In this document: one piece after another, positions 24,765 to 36,215 of the stretch
Layout: the number at the start of each line of letters is the position of its first letter
Numbering within the stretch: the first letter of the stretch is position 1
NCBI GenBank assembly: GCA_018389105.1
Contig: JACATO010001059.1
Span: 1-64,000, forward strand
Direction: 5' to 3'
Origin: Nautilus pompilius
Lineage: Eukaryota; Mollusca; Cephalopoda; Nautilida; Nautilidae
Length of the DNA stretch: 64,000 bases
Position numbers and translations under genes: made by a program
The notes under the pieces: model-generated
Seen by the model: only the letters and a program-made list of their open reading frames with translations
What the model was told of the DNA's origin: nothing
Database searches by the model: none

Positions 24765-24880
24765 TTCTGGGGAGAGCTGGACTCGAACTCGCGAAACTCC
24801 GTCCGTCCGTCCGTCCGTCCGTCCACGAGACGAGGCACCGCCGACTCCTCCGGCCGATGCCGGACTCTCGACCTTCGCTA
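24765..24880 (-). repeat. Possible tRNA-like SINE head with (GGAC)n expansion
   Basis: Minus strand contains GCGAGTTCGAGTCCAGC, a good B-box word, and about 50-60 bases upstream GGAGGAGTCGGCGGTGCC, a possible A box. Between them lies a tetranucleotide run (plus strand CCGT units, 24799-24824). The spacing suits a pol III head only if the tetranucleotide is an expansion. Confidence 0.35.
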
Positions 24881-25586
24881 TTATTTCCTTTTACTTACAA
24901 CCAAAAATACTTTCTAAATAAAAAATGTCGGGCAGGAAGTACAGGATACACGAAGTGACGCTGATAACAAGGAGGCTGATATACAAAGAGATGGCGCCGA
25001 ATCGTTATTCCTCGTCTCGTTTGATTGCTTCCGTTTAATCTCTGGTGGTTTGAATTTTTTGCGGGGATTAAGGGGGTGGGTTCGGGGTGCGGTGCTCCCC
25101 TTTTGGCCCCTGCAAAGGTTCGAAAGCCACAGCGGGCGAAAGCGGGCGTTTATTCCGGTCTCCAGTACCATCTGAAGTCCACCTTCATCAGTGGATGTCA
25201 ATTTGCCGGCTCAGTAATTTCGAGACTTAAAGGGCAGGGCTCGTGCACGTGTGCGCGCGCGCGATAGATAGATAGTAGACAGAAAAACAACTTTTCTCGA
25301 CATTGGATCAGATTCCTACAGCGCTGTTTGAAAAAATACAATCACTGTGGAGTAAACTCCGTGTCAACTTGGAATTCGATCTCTTAGATATCGGATCGCC
25401 AGTCTTAACGGAGATCGTGGGTAATAAGTACATTACTGTCCACCTTTAAATATTACTGGATCACTATAAGCTTCGAAATATATGTAACTGGCTGTTGCTG
25501 TTCATAAGAATAGTGATGCTATTTCTGCTGACCGAAACGTACACTGGAAATTAGATCAGAACTATGTGTGAATTAAAAGTAATAAT

Positions 25587-25591
25587 TATTA

Positions 25592-25646
<55 letters not shown>

Positions 25647-25647
25647 G
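25587..25647 (+). repeat. (TTA)n microsatellite
   Basis: About 20 TTA units. Confidence 0.97.
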
Positions 25648-25891
25648 ATTCTCGATTATTTTCTTATTTCTTCAAAAGAAATCATCTAAAAAGAATTATC
25701 GTTTTTTTTTAATTACTCTTTCTTTTCTTTTTTTGGTCCCGAACTTCTCAAAGTTAGCTAAGGTAGAATTTTTTTTCTTTTGGCGAGAGATGTAAGTAAA
25801 GGTAACTTTGTTTTCAATTTATTTAACATAATGCACCATCCGTACATCAAACGTCTTAAGGGAATCTCTCTCTCTCTCTCTCTCATCCATC

Positions 25892-25930
<39 letters not shown>

Positions 25931-26582
25931 CATCTCTCTCTCTCTCTCACTCTCTCTTCTCTCATCCATTCTCCTCTCTCTCTCTCTCCTCTTCTCTCTC
26001 TCTCTTCTCTTATATTAAAAATACAATAACTCCACAGAAAGAGAAAGAATGAAAACAAATAAGAGAAAAGAGAATCCACCACTGAACGGACAAAAGGAAA
26101 TTCTAATTACTCGGCCTTTTCAAGTTTGAGTCAAACAAATTAAAGGCTGTATCTACTCGCGTTTAATTAATTAATTTTTTTCCTTTGTTTTCCTTAGGAG
26201 ACGGCATTAACCCTCTCTTTTACTGTGCACGTGTGTATGTTTGTGTGTGGATGTTTTATAATTACTTTCTATATAGTAAAGACTTTGTTGCGCATTTTCT
26301 TTCGGTAAACTTGGGAAACTTAATACTTTCTATGTTCTATATAATAAGAGAGTGAATATTATTATTACACGACTTAATGCGTGTGTAGGTGAGCGTGTAG
26401 AATAATTATGTTTAATTTTGGAATGTTCATCTGAAGTTAAAATGTATCGAATACTTTTCTATTTTACGAAAGTACAACTGCTTCAGAATAATTAAACAGG
26501 GTGAAAGGTGCATCTAAATTAATTAGCAAACAGGGATCCCAGTCAAAAGAAATGGCTGCAAGTGAACCTAAAATCAAGAATT
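25648..26582. other. No gene recognised; CT array inside
   Basis: Apart from the CT array at 25866-26010, this is AT-rich DNA with no recognisable exon. Confidence 0.5.
25866..26010 (+). repeat. CT-rich array with CATCCAT interruptions
   Basis: CT runs broken by CATCCATC words, with no CRE core. It is similar in type to the array at 34.4-34.7 kb. Confidence 0.95.
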
Positions 26583-26623
<41 letters not shown>

Positions 26624-26654
26624 AAACAACACAACAACAACAATATAATAATAA

Positions 26655-26699
<45 letters not shown>

Positions 26700-26716
26700 C
26701 ATAATAATAATAATAA
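26583..26716 (+). repeat. Compound (AAC)n and (TAA)n microsatellite
   Basis: (AAC)n from 26583 to about 26643 runs into (TAA)n to 26716. The poly-Val/poly-Ile minus-strand frame here is an artefact. Confidence 0.97.
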
Positions 26717-26954
26717 AGCAAGGAACGAAAACAATTAAATTAACTATAAACGTGTAAATTAAAGCGCCAAAAACATATTTTATCACATCAAATTTTAAAG
26801 AGCAAAGCCAAGAACAAACCCCAGAGCTTTGTGGATGCTGGCAGTGGATTTTATCAGCTAGTAAATAATTCCTAATCTTAGCCATCCTGTATGCAAGATG
26901 TACTCATACGGCTTCACAGAGCCTGCTTTACTTAGAACAGTGGACATCTCAGAA

Positions 26955-27369
26955 TGTGCTTCTCTCTCGCTGTGTGCGTGTCTATGTGTATGTGTGTATT
27001 GTGTGTACTGTGTGTATCTCTCTCTGTGTGTGTGCATGTGTGTATCTATCTGTGTGTATTGTGTGTAATGTGTGTATGTGTCTATTGTGTGTCTGTGTGC
27101 ATGGGTGTATTGTGTGTCTATTGTGTGTCTGTGTACTGTGTGTCTGTGTGTATTGTGTGTTTGTGTGTATTGTGTGTATTGTGTGTACTGTGTGTCGGTG
27201 TGTATCTATCTGTGTCTGGTGTATTGTGTGTCTGTGTGTACTGTTTGTCCGTGTGTATTGTGTGTCTGTGTGTATGTGTGTATTGTGTGTCTGTGTGTAT
27301 GTGTGTACTGTGTGTCCGTGTGTATTGTGTGTCTGTGTGTATGTGTGTCTCTCTGTGTCTGCGCGTATA
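26955..27369 (+). repeat. TG-rich degenerate array of about 0.4 kb
   Basis: TGTGTGTATTGTGTGTCTG-like words repeat imperfectly. All three plus frames are open for 103-174 codons as Cys/Val runs, and the minus frames for 135-139 codons as His/Thr runs. Such openness on both strands shows that the frames come from low complexity and are not genes. Confidence 0.95.
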
Positions 27370-27883
27370 TTGTACAACGTTAAAGACACCGAGAAGAATT
27401 ACGTTCGGCCAGCTGACCGACAAATTTACTCGATTATTCTGTTTCCAAAACCGAAAGACCAAAATAAATAACAAATAGCAAAAAGTCTGGAATCTGCTCT
27501 TTTTATTTCTAAATTTGCTTCTTGTTTGTGAGGCCATCTCTATTTGAAAAAGAAAACTTGTGGTTATATGAAAAAATTGCTTATAATTTTTGTATTTTTT
27601 TTTTACCAGATTAAGAATGAATCAGAAAAGTCGGTAGTGATTCTGCCTTAAGCTACGGATGCAAAAAATGTATTCATTAATCCGTTTATTTATTGCTTAC
27701 AAAAAATATTACTAGCAACTGATTTAAGTCCGTATCTATATGCAATATCGATTTACCTCCTTCTCTTATTTTTTCATTATCACTCTTTTTTATTATTATA
27801 TTTATTCTTATTATATTATTATTATTATTATTATTTTTTAATTATATTATTATCATCATCATTATTATCTTATTATTATTATA

Positions 27884-27926
<43 letters not shown>

Positions 27927-28690
27927 GTTGTTGTTGTTGTTGTTGTTGTTATTAAGCTTGGAATTGTTATATAATAAATCATTTGTACAGTTTCACAAAA
28001 AAATGTTCGCTCAGAGCATAATAAATAAGTAAATAAGCGATCCATCTGTCTCAAAGAAAGGGTCTCTACCCGACCCTTTGTGTCCGTACGTACCAACAGA
28101 CGTTCGTTTCTTTTATCCCCTTCATCCTTCATCCTTCTTCTTCTTCTAAAAATTTTATTTCACTTATTTATCAGCTGAATGATTAATGATCTATTTGCTG
28201 GTTGTTCGTTTTTTTTGTTTTTTTTCATAATTAGTTTGGCTAGACCCTTCACCTTTCACTCTCTGCTTCTTTACCAGCCGAAAACCATCCCTTGTCTCTG
28301 CATCAGGTGTAAAAAGAGAGCAAACAACAGGATCACCTCTTTTCTCGCCAGGCTGCTCACGGTGGTCTTCTGCGTGTGAAACTACAAAAGGTGCTGACAC
28401 GACTTCATAAATTAATCATCAAAAAGACTTTTATTTCCGAGCATTCCCCTCCAGTCGTTTTTTGTTATTTTTTTTTTCCCTCCTTCTTCTTACCTTAAGT
28501 ACCTGAATATCCCACCGGCACCTGAGGTTATTACGTTTCTCTTCTTTCCTAATAATCCACCCTCTTTCATCCTTTCACCGCTGTGGCTATATTGAAAGTA
28601 ATGCAACGTTTCTTTTCCATCGTAAAGACATCGGCTAAGAGTCATATCAGTCCAGTCCGTCCGCCGCCGGCGTCGTGTTGCAACTATTTC

Positions 28691-28695
<5 letters not shown>
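27370..28695. other. No gene recognised; (TTA)n/(GTT)n array inside
   Basis: AT-rich DNA with an (ATT)n/(GTT)n array at 27788-27953. The rest shows no recognisable exon. Confidence 0.5.
27788..27953 (+). repeat. (ATT)n array ending in (GTT)n
   Basis: Interrupted ATT repeats from 27788, a long pure run at about 27885-27926, then eight GTT units. Confidence 0.96.
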
Positions 28696-28749
<54 letters not shown>

Positions 28750-29350
28750 TGTCAGTACAGAGAGAGAGATGGAGAGATGATGTCAGTACAGAGATAGATG
28801 GAGAGAGAGAGAGGAGAGAGAGGAGAGAGAGTGGCAGTACAGAGAGAGATAGGGAAGATGATGTCAGTACAGAGAGATATGGAGAGAGAGAGAGAGAGAG
28901 AGATATGAGGATGATGTCAGTACAGAGAGAGAGATGGAGAGTGATGTCAGTACAGAGAGATATGGAGAGAGAGAGAGGAGAGAGAGGAGAGTGATGTCAG
29001 TACAGAGAGAGATATGGAGAATGATGCGAGTAGAAGAGTATGAGAGAGAGAGAGAGAGAGATGATGAGGATGATGTCATACAGAGAGAGAGAGAAGACGT
29101 CGGCGTAGAGAGAGAGAGAGAGATATGGAGAGAGAGAGAGAGAGAGAATGATGATGATGATGTCAGTACAAGAGAGAGAAGAAGAACGTCGGCGTAAGAA
29201 GAAGAGAGAGAGAGAGAGGAGAGAGAGATATGGAGAGAGAGAGATATGGAGAGAGAGAGAAAGAGAGAGAGAGATATGATGATGATGTCAGTAAAAGAGA
29301 GAGAGAGAAGACTCAGTGTAGTAGAGAGAGAGAGAGGAGAGAGAGAGAGA
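28696..29350 (+). repeat. GA-rich array with TGATGTCAGTACAG monomers
   Basis: Begins with about 45 bp of pure GA, then ATGTCAGTACAGAGAGAG words at irregular spacing. The core is TGATGTCA throughout, as in the array at 2.9 kb. The second half also carries GACGTCGGCGTAGAGAG words. The 250-codon minus-strand frame at 28864-29616 is mostly this array. Confidence 0.95.
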
Positions 29351-30956
29351 ACAGTGGTTTGACAAAGAGGTGGTAGGAAAATGCGTTTTCTCTTTCTGAC
29401 AAAAGCGCGCCCACGGCGGCAGACAGCTCGAGCTGAGAAGGTAATAGGGGGTAACGTAGGTCTAAGGAAGAGAACGAGAATTCCACCATCTATGGGACAG
29501 ACAAGAAGAAAACCGCGGTCGTGTACGACACACGCAACACAACCGTGTTGAGTTGTGCGCTGGAAAAAAACTATCTTAAGTTGAAAAATAACAAACTTAA
29601 ACACGAAAAAAGACATTTATAAGCAAATTATAAAGAAATCACCAGATTAGGCAGAGAGATCGTTGTTAATAGATCGATCGCTATAATGTATCATCTTTAA
29701 TATTTCTATTTTCCAGTCTGCGTTATTACAAAAACGCATTTGAAAGAACAGACCGCGAGTCTTTCTCCCCTCTCATCGCCAGCCTCCGAAACATAGAAAT
29801 ATCGACTGTTACCGAGATACGTATTCCCCCCACTCTCTTGTTTACACATCTCTCTTTCTATCTTGTGCCGTCGGCCCCGAGCCCAGACACGTATAGGCAC
29901 CCCCCCCCCTCAACTTCGTGTCCCTGTTTTCGCCGTTTTAGATGCATTTCTACGCCTAGTTTTCACACTCTGGACCTGGATCGCATCCCAGTCTCCTCTC
30001 TCTCCCCCCCCCACAAAGCGACTGCTGCGTAGGGGTCATTGGCCCCGATCCGCGCATTATATAAATGAAAAAAAAACAGACAGATAGATGGATAGATAAA
30101 GATCCCAAGAAATGGTTAAGCTATATCACGTTTGGCGAAAAGGACAAAACTCTGGAGCGGGGAGAAGGAAGGAAGGAAGAGAAGGGGAAAGACGGACGGA
30201 GCAGACCGTCCACACGGCGCAGACGTCGATATAAACAAAAAGGAAGAAGGAACTGCTGTAAAGCAGCCGTAGATGTTTCGCCATCATGTCGAGAAACAGA
30301 GAGCATCCATCGTCTTTTAGACGCTCACGGGGAAAGTAGGGAACACCGAACACGTGGCGAGCCTGCCATCCGAGGAGACGGGGTCCCACCCCCATCTTCC
30401 GATTTTATAAGCGATATTAGGTTTTTCATTACAGTATTTCTCGACAAAAGAACCCGCCCCCCTTTTAAAGCGATCGTGTCTGAAGGGGGCCAACAGTCTG
30501 CTTACACCTAATGCGAGGTAAAATTCCCCTCAAGTTAGGACTTTAAATGAAGGGAGGACGAGAAATCTCACACCCAGCGAAGATCGCCGCCTGTTGTGTT
30601 TTACTCGAAATAGGCTGTTATCCCTAAAAGTTGCCGGGTTCCGGGAGAGGGGATTGTTGGGGACAGGCACCTGCCGCATCATCCGAACGGAGCGCCTGTA
30701 TCATTAAATGCTGTCATACTCGTGTTTATTGGTGTTCGGTCTGACCAGATCACTAAGTTTATCATTTCCCTATTTATTTAATATTAAGGTCTCTGTTCTT
30801 GAACGGCGAACAAGGACCAGATGATTCCAAATCGATTATTATTATTATTAGTAGTCTTGTTGTTGTGGTTCTTATTAGGGGTGAGTTTGTAGAATATAGA
30901 TTATAGAACCCGAAAGGGCACCCCTTCACCAACGACGCCAGAAACATGTTTTCCTT

Positions 30957-30989
<33 letters not shown>

Positions 30990-31411
30990 TATAATAATAA
31001 TAATAATAATAATAAATGAAATTAGGGATTCACTCAACAAGAATCAGGCCCATAGAGAGAAACTTTGTAGAGTTACGAGAGGAAATGAGAGCGCGGTGAT
31101 CACGTAGGGGTTCGATCGTTCTGGCATTTCCCTTAAAATATCAGGGGACCCCTTGGATTCGACGCGAAGTCCGAACTGAAAATCACAGTCCGGCACCCAC
31201 CCCCAGCTCTAACATACGCGCTCGTTTCCCTTCCCGGCCGACAGGAGAAGATCCCCTGTTGCGGCTGAACAGTTTCCGATGTCGCGACGAGCCCAAATTA
31301 TCGGCCCAACTAAATACCCGCGCCCCTTCCTCTTTAAGCGAAGGGAGGCAAGGTGTTTCCGGTTAGGAACGCGCGCGCGCGCCCCCCGTAGTCGTCCTCG
31401 CAAGACTGGAT
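29351..31411. other. No gene recognised
   Basis: Moderately GC-rich at 29.8-30.6 kb. The 148-codon frame at 30065-30511 is lysine/arginine-rich without domains. Holds (TAA)n at 30959-31015 and a possible B-box-like word near 31110. Confidence 0.4.
30959..31015 (+). repeat. (TAA)n microsatellite
   Basis: Two TAA runs joined by a TATA interruption. Confidence 0.96.
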
Positions 31412-31521
31412 ACAGAGAGAAAGACGAGAGAGAGAGAGAGAGAGATTCTGTTCCTATCTTGAGAGAGAGATGGAGAGAGAGTGAGAGAGAGAGCGAGATG
31501 GATGGAGAGAGAGGGGAGAGA

Positions 31522-31552
<31 letters not shown>

Positions 31553-31682
31553 TTCTCTTCCTATCTGGAGAGAGAGAGAGAGAGATGGAGGAATGGGGAG
31601 AGAATGAGAGGGGAGATGAGAGAGAGAGAGAGAGAGATTCTGTTCCTATCTGGAGAGAGAGAGAAGAGCGAGAGGAGAGAGA
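31412..31682 (+). repeat. GA array with GATTCTGTTCCTATCTGG spacer words
   Basis: Polypurine GA runs interrupted by GATTCTGTTCCTATCTTGAG (about 31443), GATTCTCTTCCTATCTGGAG (about 31550) and GATTCTGTTCCTATCTGGAG (about 31636). This spacer is unrelated to the CRE-type monomer. Confidence 0.93.
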
Positions 31683-31962
31683 CGACCTAAATAGTGTAAA
31701 ATAATTATATTTAATTTTAAATTGTTCATCACACACACACACACACCTCGTTGCCGAGTTTTCATTAAATGTTCAGCTCACGGGCGGGGCGGGGTCCCTG
31801 TTATCCTTTGCCGAAACAACCAGTTTCTTGAGTTCTGTAAGAAGGGCAACTTACTCACAAAAGTCAATCGAAAACACCTGGGTGGGTGGGGACGGAAAAG
31901 GGTTCTGATGCTAACAATATTCAAAGTGGTGGCGCCTTTTACTATGACATTTACAAAATGGA

Positions 31963-32002
<40 letters not shown>
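31963..32002 (+). repeat. (TTA)n microsatellite
   Basis: About 13 TTA units. Confidence 0.96.
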
Positions 32003-32104
32003 GTCACAATACATCACCCACCTACCCTGCAGTAACTTTCCAGCCCGTCTTATGACATCCCACCCACCCCCTCTGTAGCCTAAAAACGAGGATGAGGAGG
32101 GGAG

Positions 32105-32170
32105 GGTCACTTTACGTTCCAGAGTTCGAAACTCACCCCAGCCCGAACCCCTTTCATTAGCTCGTGCGCA
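32105..32170 (-). repeat. Possible tRNA-like SINE head
   Basis: Minus strand reads GAGCTAATGAAAGGGGTTCG and then GTGAGTTTCGAACTCTGG. The second word resembles a B box and the first could be a degenerate A box. Weak. Confidence 0.25.
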
Positions 32171-32620
32171 CGCGAGGCTACATTCGCTGCCCCCGTGGCT
32201 GCTGGCTGATTTCTAGTCGAACGTCCGCTCCACCTCGGGAAGGTTTTAAGAAGACGGGGCCGGGCGGGCGGAAGGGGGATGGCGAGTGTGAGAATATCAA
32301 TCTTTATTCACAAATCGATACCAGATACTTATGTAAATAGGCTTCTCGACGTCGAGACGTCTGTACATCAATTGCACTTAATACGTTCCCGGGAACATAG
32401 GTGTCCTTTGTCGAAAAATAAAGCCGTCCAGAGCGATGGCTTATTAATGAAAGACACCGTCTCGTCAAAGGCATTTTGTTTTCCTTTTCCTTTAAAAAGC
32501 GCACGAGGTTCTTTGATATCCGGAGAACATACGCACGCGCGAGGAGAAAGTGTGCCCGCTCGTTTACTGTGGGTAATGTGTAGATTTCAGGCGTGCAAAC
32601 AAAACGGTCGGCCTGGAACA

Positions 32621-32640
32621 CCCCACTAGGGGGCGCGCAC
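32621..32640 (+). promoter_or_regulatory. CTCF-like core motif
   Basis: Plus strand reads CCCCACTAGGGGGCGCGCAC, a full match to the CTCF core CCASYAGRKGGC with a GC-rich flank. It lies inside the CpG-rich 32-34 kb stretch. Confidence 0.5.
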
Positions 32641-34383
32641 ACACGCACACTCAAGAAAGACAAATCGGGGTCGCCGTGCGGATCGCTTTCGTGGAAGCGA
32701 AATCCAGCTTGCATTAATTGATCCACGCGCAGTCAGTCATTTGTCATCTCGAGTGTAGCAGATTAGTCGGGCTACTAGGGGAGGGGCGGGGTGGGGGGCT
32801 GGGGAACTCGCCGCTGGCTTCTCGACTCCGACCGGTCAGGGCTCCTCCTCCACCCCCCCCGACTCGAATCCCGTTTCTTCTCTAAACTTCTCGTCGATTA
32901 AGAAGAAGAAATGTATTTATCTTAGCGGCCGGCGTAGGAAGATCAAGAAGACCCGCCGCAACCCGATCCCCCTCCCCCCGGGTGGGTGGGGCGGAGATGT
33001 CGCAGAAGGAAGAGAGAGAGAGAGAGAGAGATATGCCTCGGAAAGGCCAATCGCAGCACCCCGCCCACCCCTCCTCGCCGGGGGAAGAATGGACCCGGCC
33101 CGTCTCCCGGAGAACTGCTGGATCGCGCCGCCAGCCGTTGTTCGTCCGCCGACCGCTGGTTGATCACGTGCTCGCGGAGCTGCAAAACAATGCCGGGCGA
33201 CGACAATCAACCTCTTCGTGTAGGAAAACGAGAAGGAAAGAGTGGGTGGTGGGGGGGGGGAGAAAAAAGGGAAGAAAGAAAGAAGCATTCCAATAATAAC
33301 GACGGCTCCCACTTGTTCTTTCTTGGTGCGCGCGCGTGTGTCTGTGTGTGTTGTAGATACATTACCGTTGGGTGAAGACAAGAGGCTATGGCTGCCATAT
33401 TGCCTCTCTCGCGCCCCCCCCTCCCTCCAACCATCTCAGCGCCCCATCTCTCTCTCTCTCTCTCTCTTCTCCCAAGATCGACACCATCCCTGACGGACGG
33501 ACTGTTCGAGCCGTCGTGGATCTCTCTACCCCACCACGCGCAGTTCGCCCCAGATCGATTAAGCCGATAATAGCGGAGGATTGGGGGCGAACCTGTCGTA
33601 TTTATCAATCTCTTCTCGGCCATCAAATAACAAAAGGCGACCCCATCGCCATTTTTATGGAGACGAAAAATGTCGCGGGGAAACAGACACGTTTTTATTG
33701 CGATCGATAGGCCCCCCCATTGATAATTCTCGGGCGCCTCAGCCGTCGTCGGTCCCCTGTCGACGGGGCCACTTTACGGTGTAAGCAACGAAAATCGTGC
33801 GTTGCTTCGTTGAGCACTGAAGAGTTAATTCTCTTCTGAGTCCGCGCGAATTTTGGACGAAGAACTGACCCGACACAGGTGCGTTCCTGCTTTCTTCGGT
33901 TTTAATACCGGAAGTACTACGTAAGTGGACCACTTTTATTTATATATATATATATCCTCTTTTAAGATGCATTCCCCGTTGTCGCTGTTCGTCCCTCTCC
34001 TCTCCCCCCACCGCTACTCGTTCTCTCTATCCGAGCATGTATTCTGTTTGCGTCAATAAAATATACATATTGAACAAACACCAACTTCGTGGTTATTATT
34101 TCGACAAGTGATGATGATGATGATGTCACGTCTCTCCGCATCCCTCGGAGTTTTATAGGGGAATTCGGGAAACTTTCCCGTCGTGTTTCGGACGGACAAT
34201 AAATAATAACAGAGCTGCACAGACAAAAAAAAACATCGACTTGTCCAGACTTTGTTCGCATCGTTTAATATTGATCACTTATTATTAAAAAAATCTATGA
34301 ACTTAATCGAATCCGATTTTTAAAAAGCGTCTTTATATACTGCATATTTCACCCCAAATCTCCCCCCTCCCACCCGTCAACCC

Positions 34384-34676
34384 ATCTCTCTCTCCCTCTC
34401 TCTCTCCATCTCTCTCTATCTCTCCATCCATCTCTCTCTCTCTCCATCTCTCTCTATTCTCTTCTTTCTCCATCCATCTCTCTCTCTCTCTCTCCATCTT
34501 CTCGTCTATTTCCTCCTCTCTATTTCTCATCCTCCATCTCTCTCTCGCTCTCCATCTCTCTCTCCATCTCTCTCTCTATTTCTCCATCCATCCTCTCTCT
34601 CCTCTCTATCTCTCTCTCTCTCCCTCTCCTCTCTCTCCATCTCTCCTCTCCTCGCGCTCGTCTCTCTCTCTCTCTT
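34384..34676 (+). repeat. CT-rich array with CCATCTCTCTC words
   Basis: CT runs with CCATC interruptions and no CRE core. It is similar in type to the array at 25.87-26.01 kb and is the complement of the GATGGAG words at 47.5-48.0 kb. Confidence 0.95.
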
Positions 34677-36215
34677 TGTTTTTTATTTTATAAACAAAGT
34701 ATCAGCCGTAATCGTAAACATCTCTATAGCGTGCACCTTGATCAATCATTATTTGGAACTGGAGAGACATTTCTAGAAGCTTCCTTTCATTAGTATAAAA
34801 CTCCGCCAAAGATATAAACTGATAGCGGTAAAATTTTTTTTACTGCTCCACCACTGCAATATAGATCTAAGGAAGCAGCTGGCAAATAAACTTCACTTGG
34901 CAAACCCAGAGAGCCAGCCAGGAATATCTCTTGAGTGCATGTTAGACTCATAACAACAGCAAACGCTAAGCGGAGGATTAAAACACCAACGAAATATTTG
35001 ATTAAAACCGACTTATAGTTTATTTTCGATAGAACCAAAAAAAAATAAATAATTAAATAAATAAAACGCATTGCATTTTTTTTAACTCGTGTATTTAGAT
35101 AATAGGGCTATGATAGAAGGGAGACAAATCGTTCCACCATATTTTCTGGCTTTGTTGTCGAGCCTTGGAAAAATCGGTTTATGGGAGACTTTAGCATCTG
35201 CATTGTTTGGTGGCATTTGTCTAAATGTCACCTACGTCGTGCGGATTTTCTAAGAAGGAAAAGGTATAAAAAAAAATATATAAAATGAGGCAGGAAAATC
35301 CCCTCTAAAACATCCCAGTTAAGTGATAAATCGATCATTCTTGTTTTTCAAGAAAATAACTCGTAGTATAAAAATTGCATGCGACCTTAGCCACTTAATT
35401 CCCCTCTGCCTGAGTTTTGCAAATTCTTAATCGTGGCGATGACTGAATTAATTTTATATTTCATATTTGTGAACTATTATTGTTACTTCATAAGTCAGAA
35501 GTATCCGTTTTGAGACGAATCTTCCTGGTTTTTTTCATTAATGCATTCATTGAAGAATCCTCTCTCTTTTTTTTTAGTTTGTGAGGTATTGCTGATTTTC
35601 TATGCGGAAACTTAACACAAATGTCACAAATTTTTTTTCTCTGCATCATTTTCCTAATAATAAAAAAAAATAAATTCTGAGTCTCTTCGTATTCATATCC
35701 TTCATTATTCCTTTAATACCGATCGATTTTCTCCATTAAAAAATCTACACAGACAAACCTTGACTTGAATGCGAAATAAAATGAATAATATTTTTTGCAA
35801 ACCTGAAAGCCATTTTCAGTAAAAGATAACATCGCTCTGAATATCTGAATAGTATATTTAAATGATAACGCTATAATCAAAGGGAGGCAATCGATTTGTT
35901 AGATTTTCCAGCAAGTTTGAGAGTACTGCACAATTAAAATAGCTAGTGTTTAAGTGAAAAACGTGGTAACAGTATCAACTATAGACAGACTTACTCTCAT
36001 GAGAAGGTAGATTACATGGGTTGTCTGTGATTTAGATTTCTTGTCACGGTAGCGCCACCTAGCAACGAGTGGCTCGCCATCTTCCGAAAGAAGCTGGGAG
36101 ATTATGGTTGCTGCTTCGTTAGGGTTTTTCGTAACACGTACGGTCTGTGCGATTGCACAAATACTACACAAGAAAACAACCTAGACTTACAGCAGTTTGT
36201 CGTAAGACGACACAC
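34677..36215. other. No gene recognised
   Basis: AT-rich DNA. Words GAAGGGAGACAAATC (35116) and AAAGGGAGGCAATC (35878) are of the mollusc-associated type. The minus-strand frames at 34790-35071 and 35950-36171 show no family. Confidence 0.45.
36051..36066 (-). promoter_or_regulatory. CTCF-like core motif
   Basis: Minus strand reads CGTTGCTAGGTGGCGCT, matching the 3' part of the CTCF core. It lies about 150 bp outside the Tc1-like relic. Confidence 0.38.

Larger units (their letters stand above)
23634..25586. other. No gene recognised; small repeats
   Basis: Holds (TTA)n at 23958-23996 and 24624-24662, a short C-rich telomere-like word at 24084-24107, and a SINE-like piece at 24765-24880. 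The frames at 24414-24695 and 25025-25267 have no recognisable domain. Confidence 0.45.
31683..34383. other. GC-rich stretch, no gene recognised
   Basis: CpG-rich from about 32.1 to 33.8 kb, with open frames of 83-154 codons on both strands but no recognisable domain. Small repeats: (CA)n 31730-31746, (TTA)n 31963-32002, CT/GA runs near 33010 and 33450, (TA)n near 33940. A promoter or first exon could lie here, but nothing specific supports it. Confidence 0.4.

Noticed and set aside
26954..27537. Overlapping open frames of 103-174 codons on both strands, cysteine-rich on plus and His/Thr-rich on minus.
   Set aside because: They are translations of a TG-rich degenerate array. Several frames on both strands are open at once, which is a sign of low complexity and not of a cysteine-rich secreted peptide.
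28864..29616. 250-codon minus-strand open frame, the longest in the window.
   Set aside because: Most of it is Ser/Leu runs from the GA/CT-rich CRE-type array. The non-repeat first part has no domain.
31209..31742. 177-codon minus-strand and 141-codon plus-strand frames.
   Set aside because: Both read through the GA array at 31.41-31.68 kb and are composed of Ser/Leu or Arg/Glu runs.
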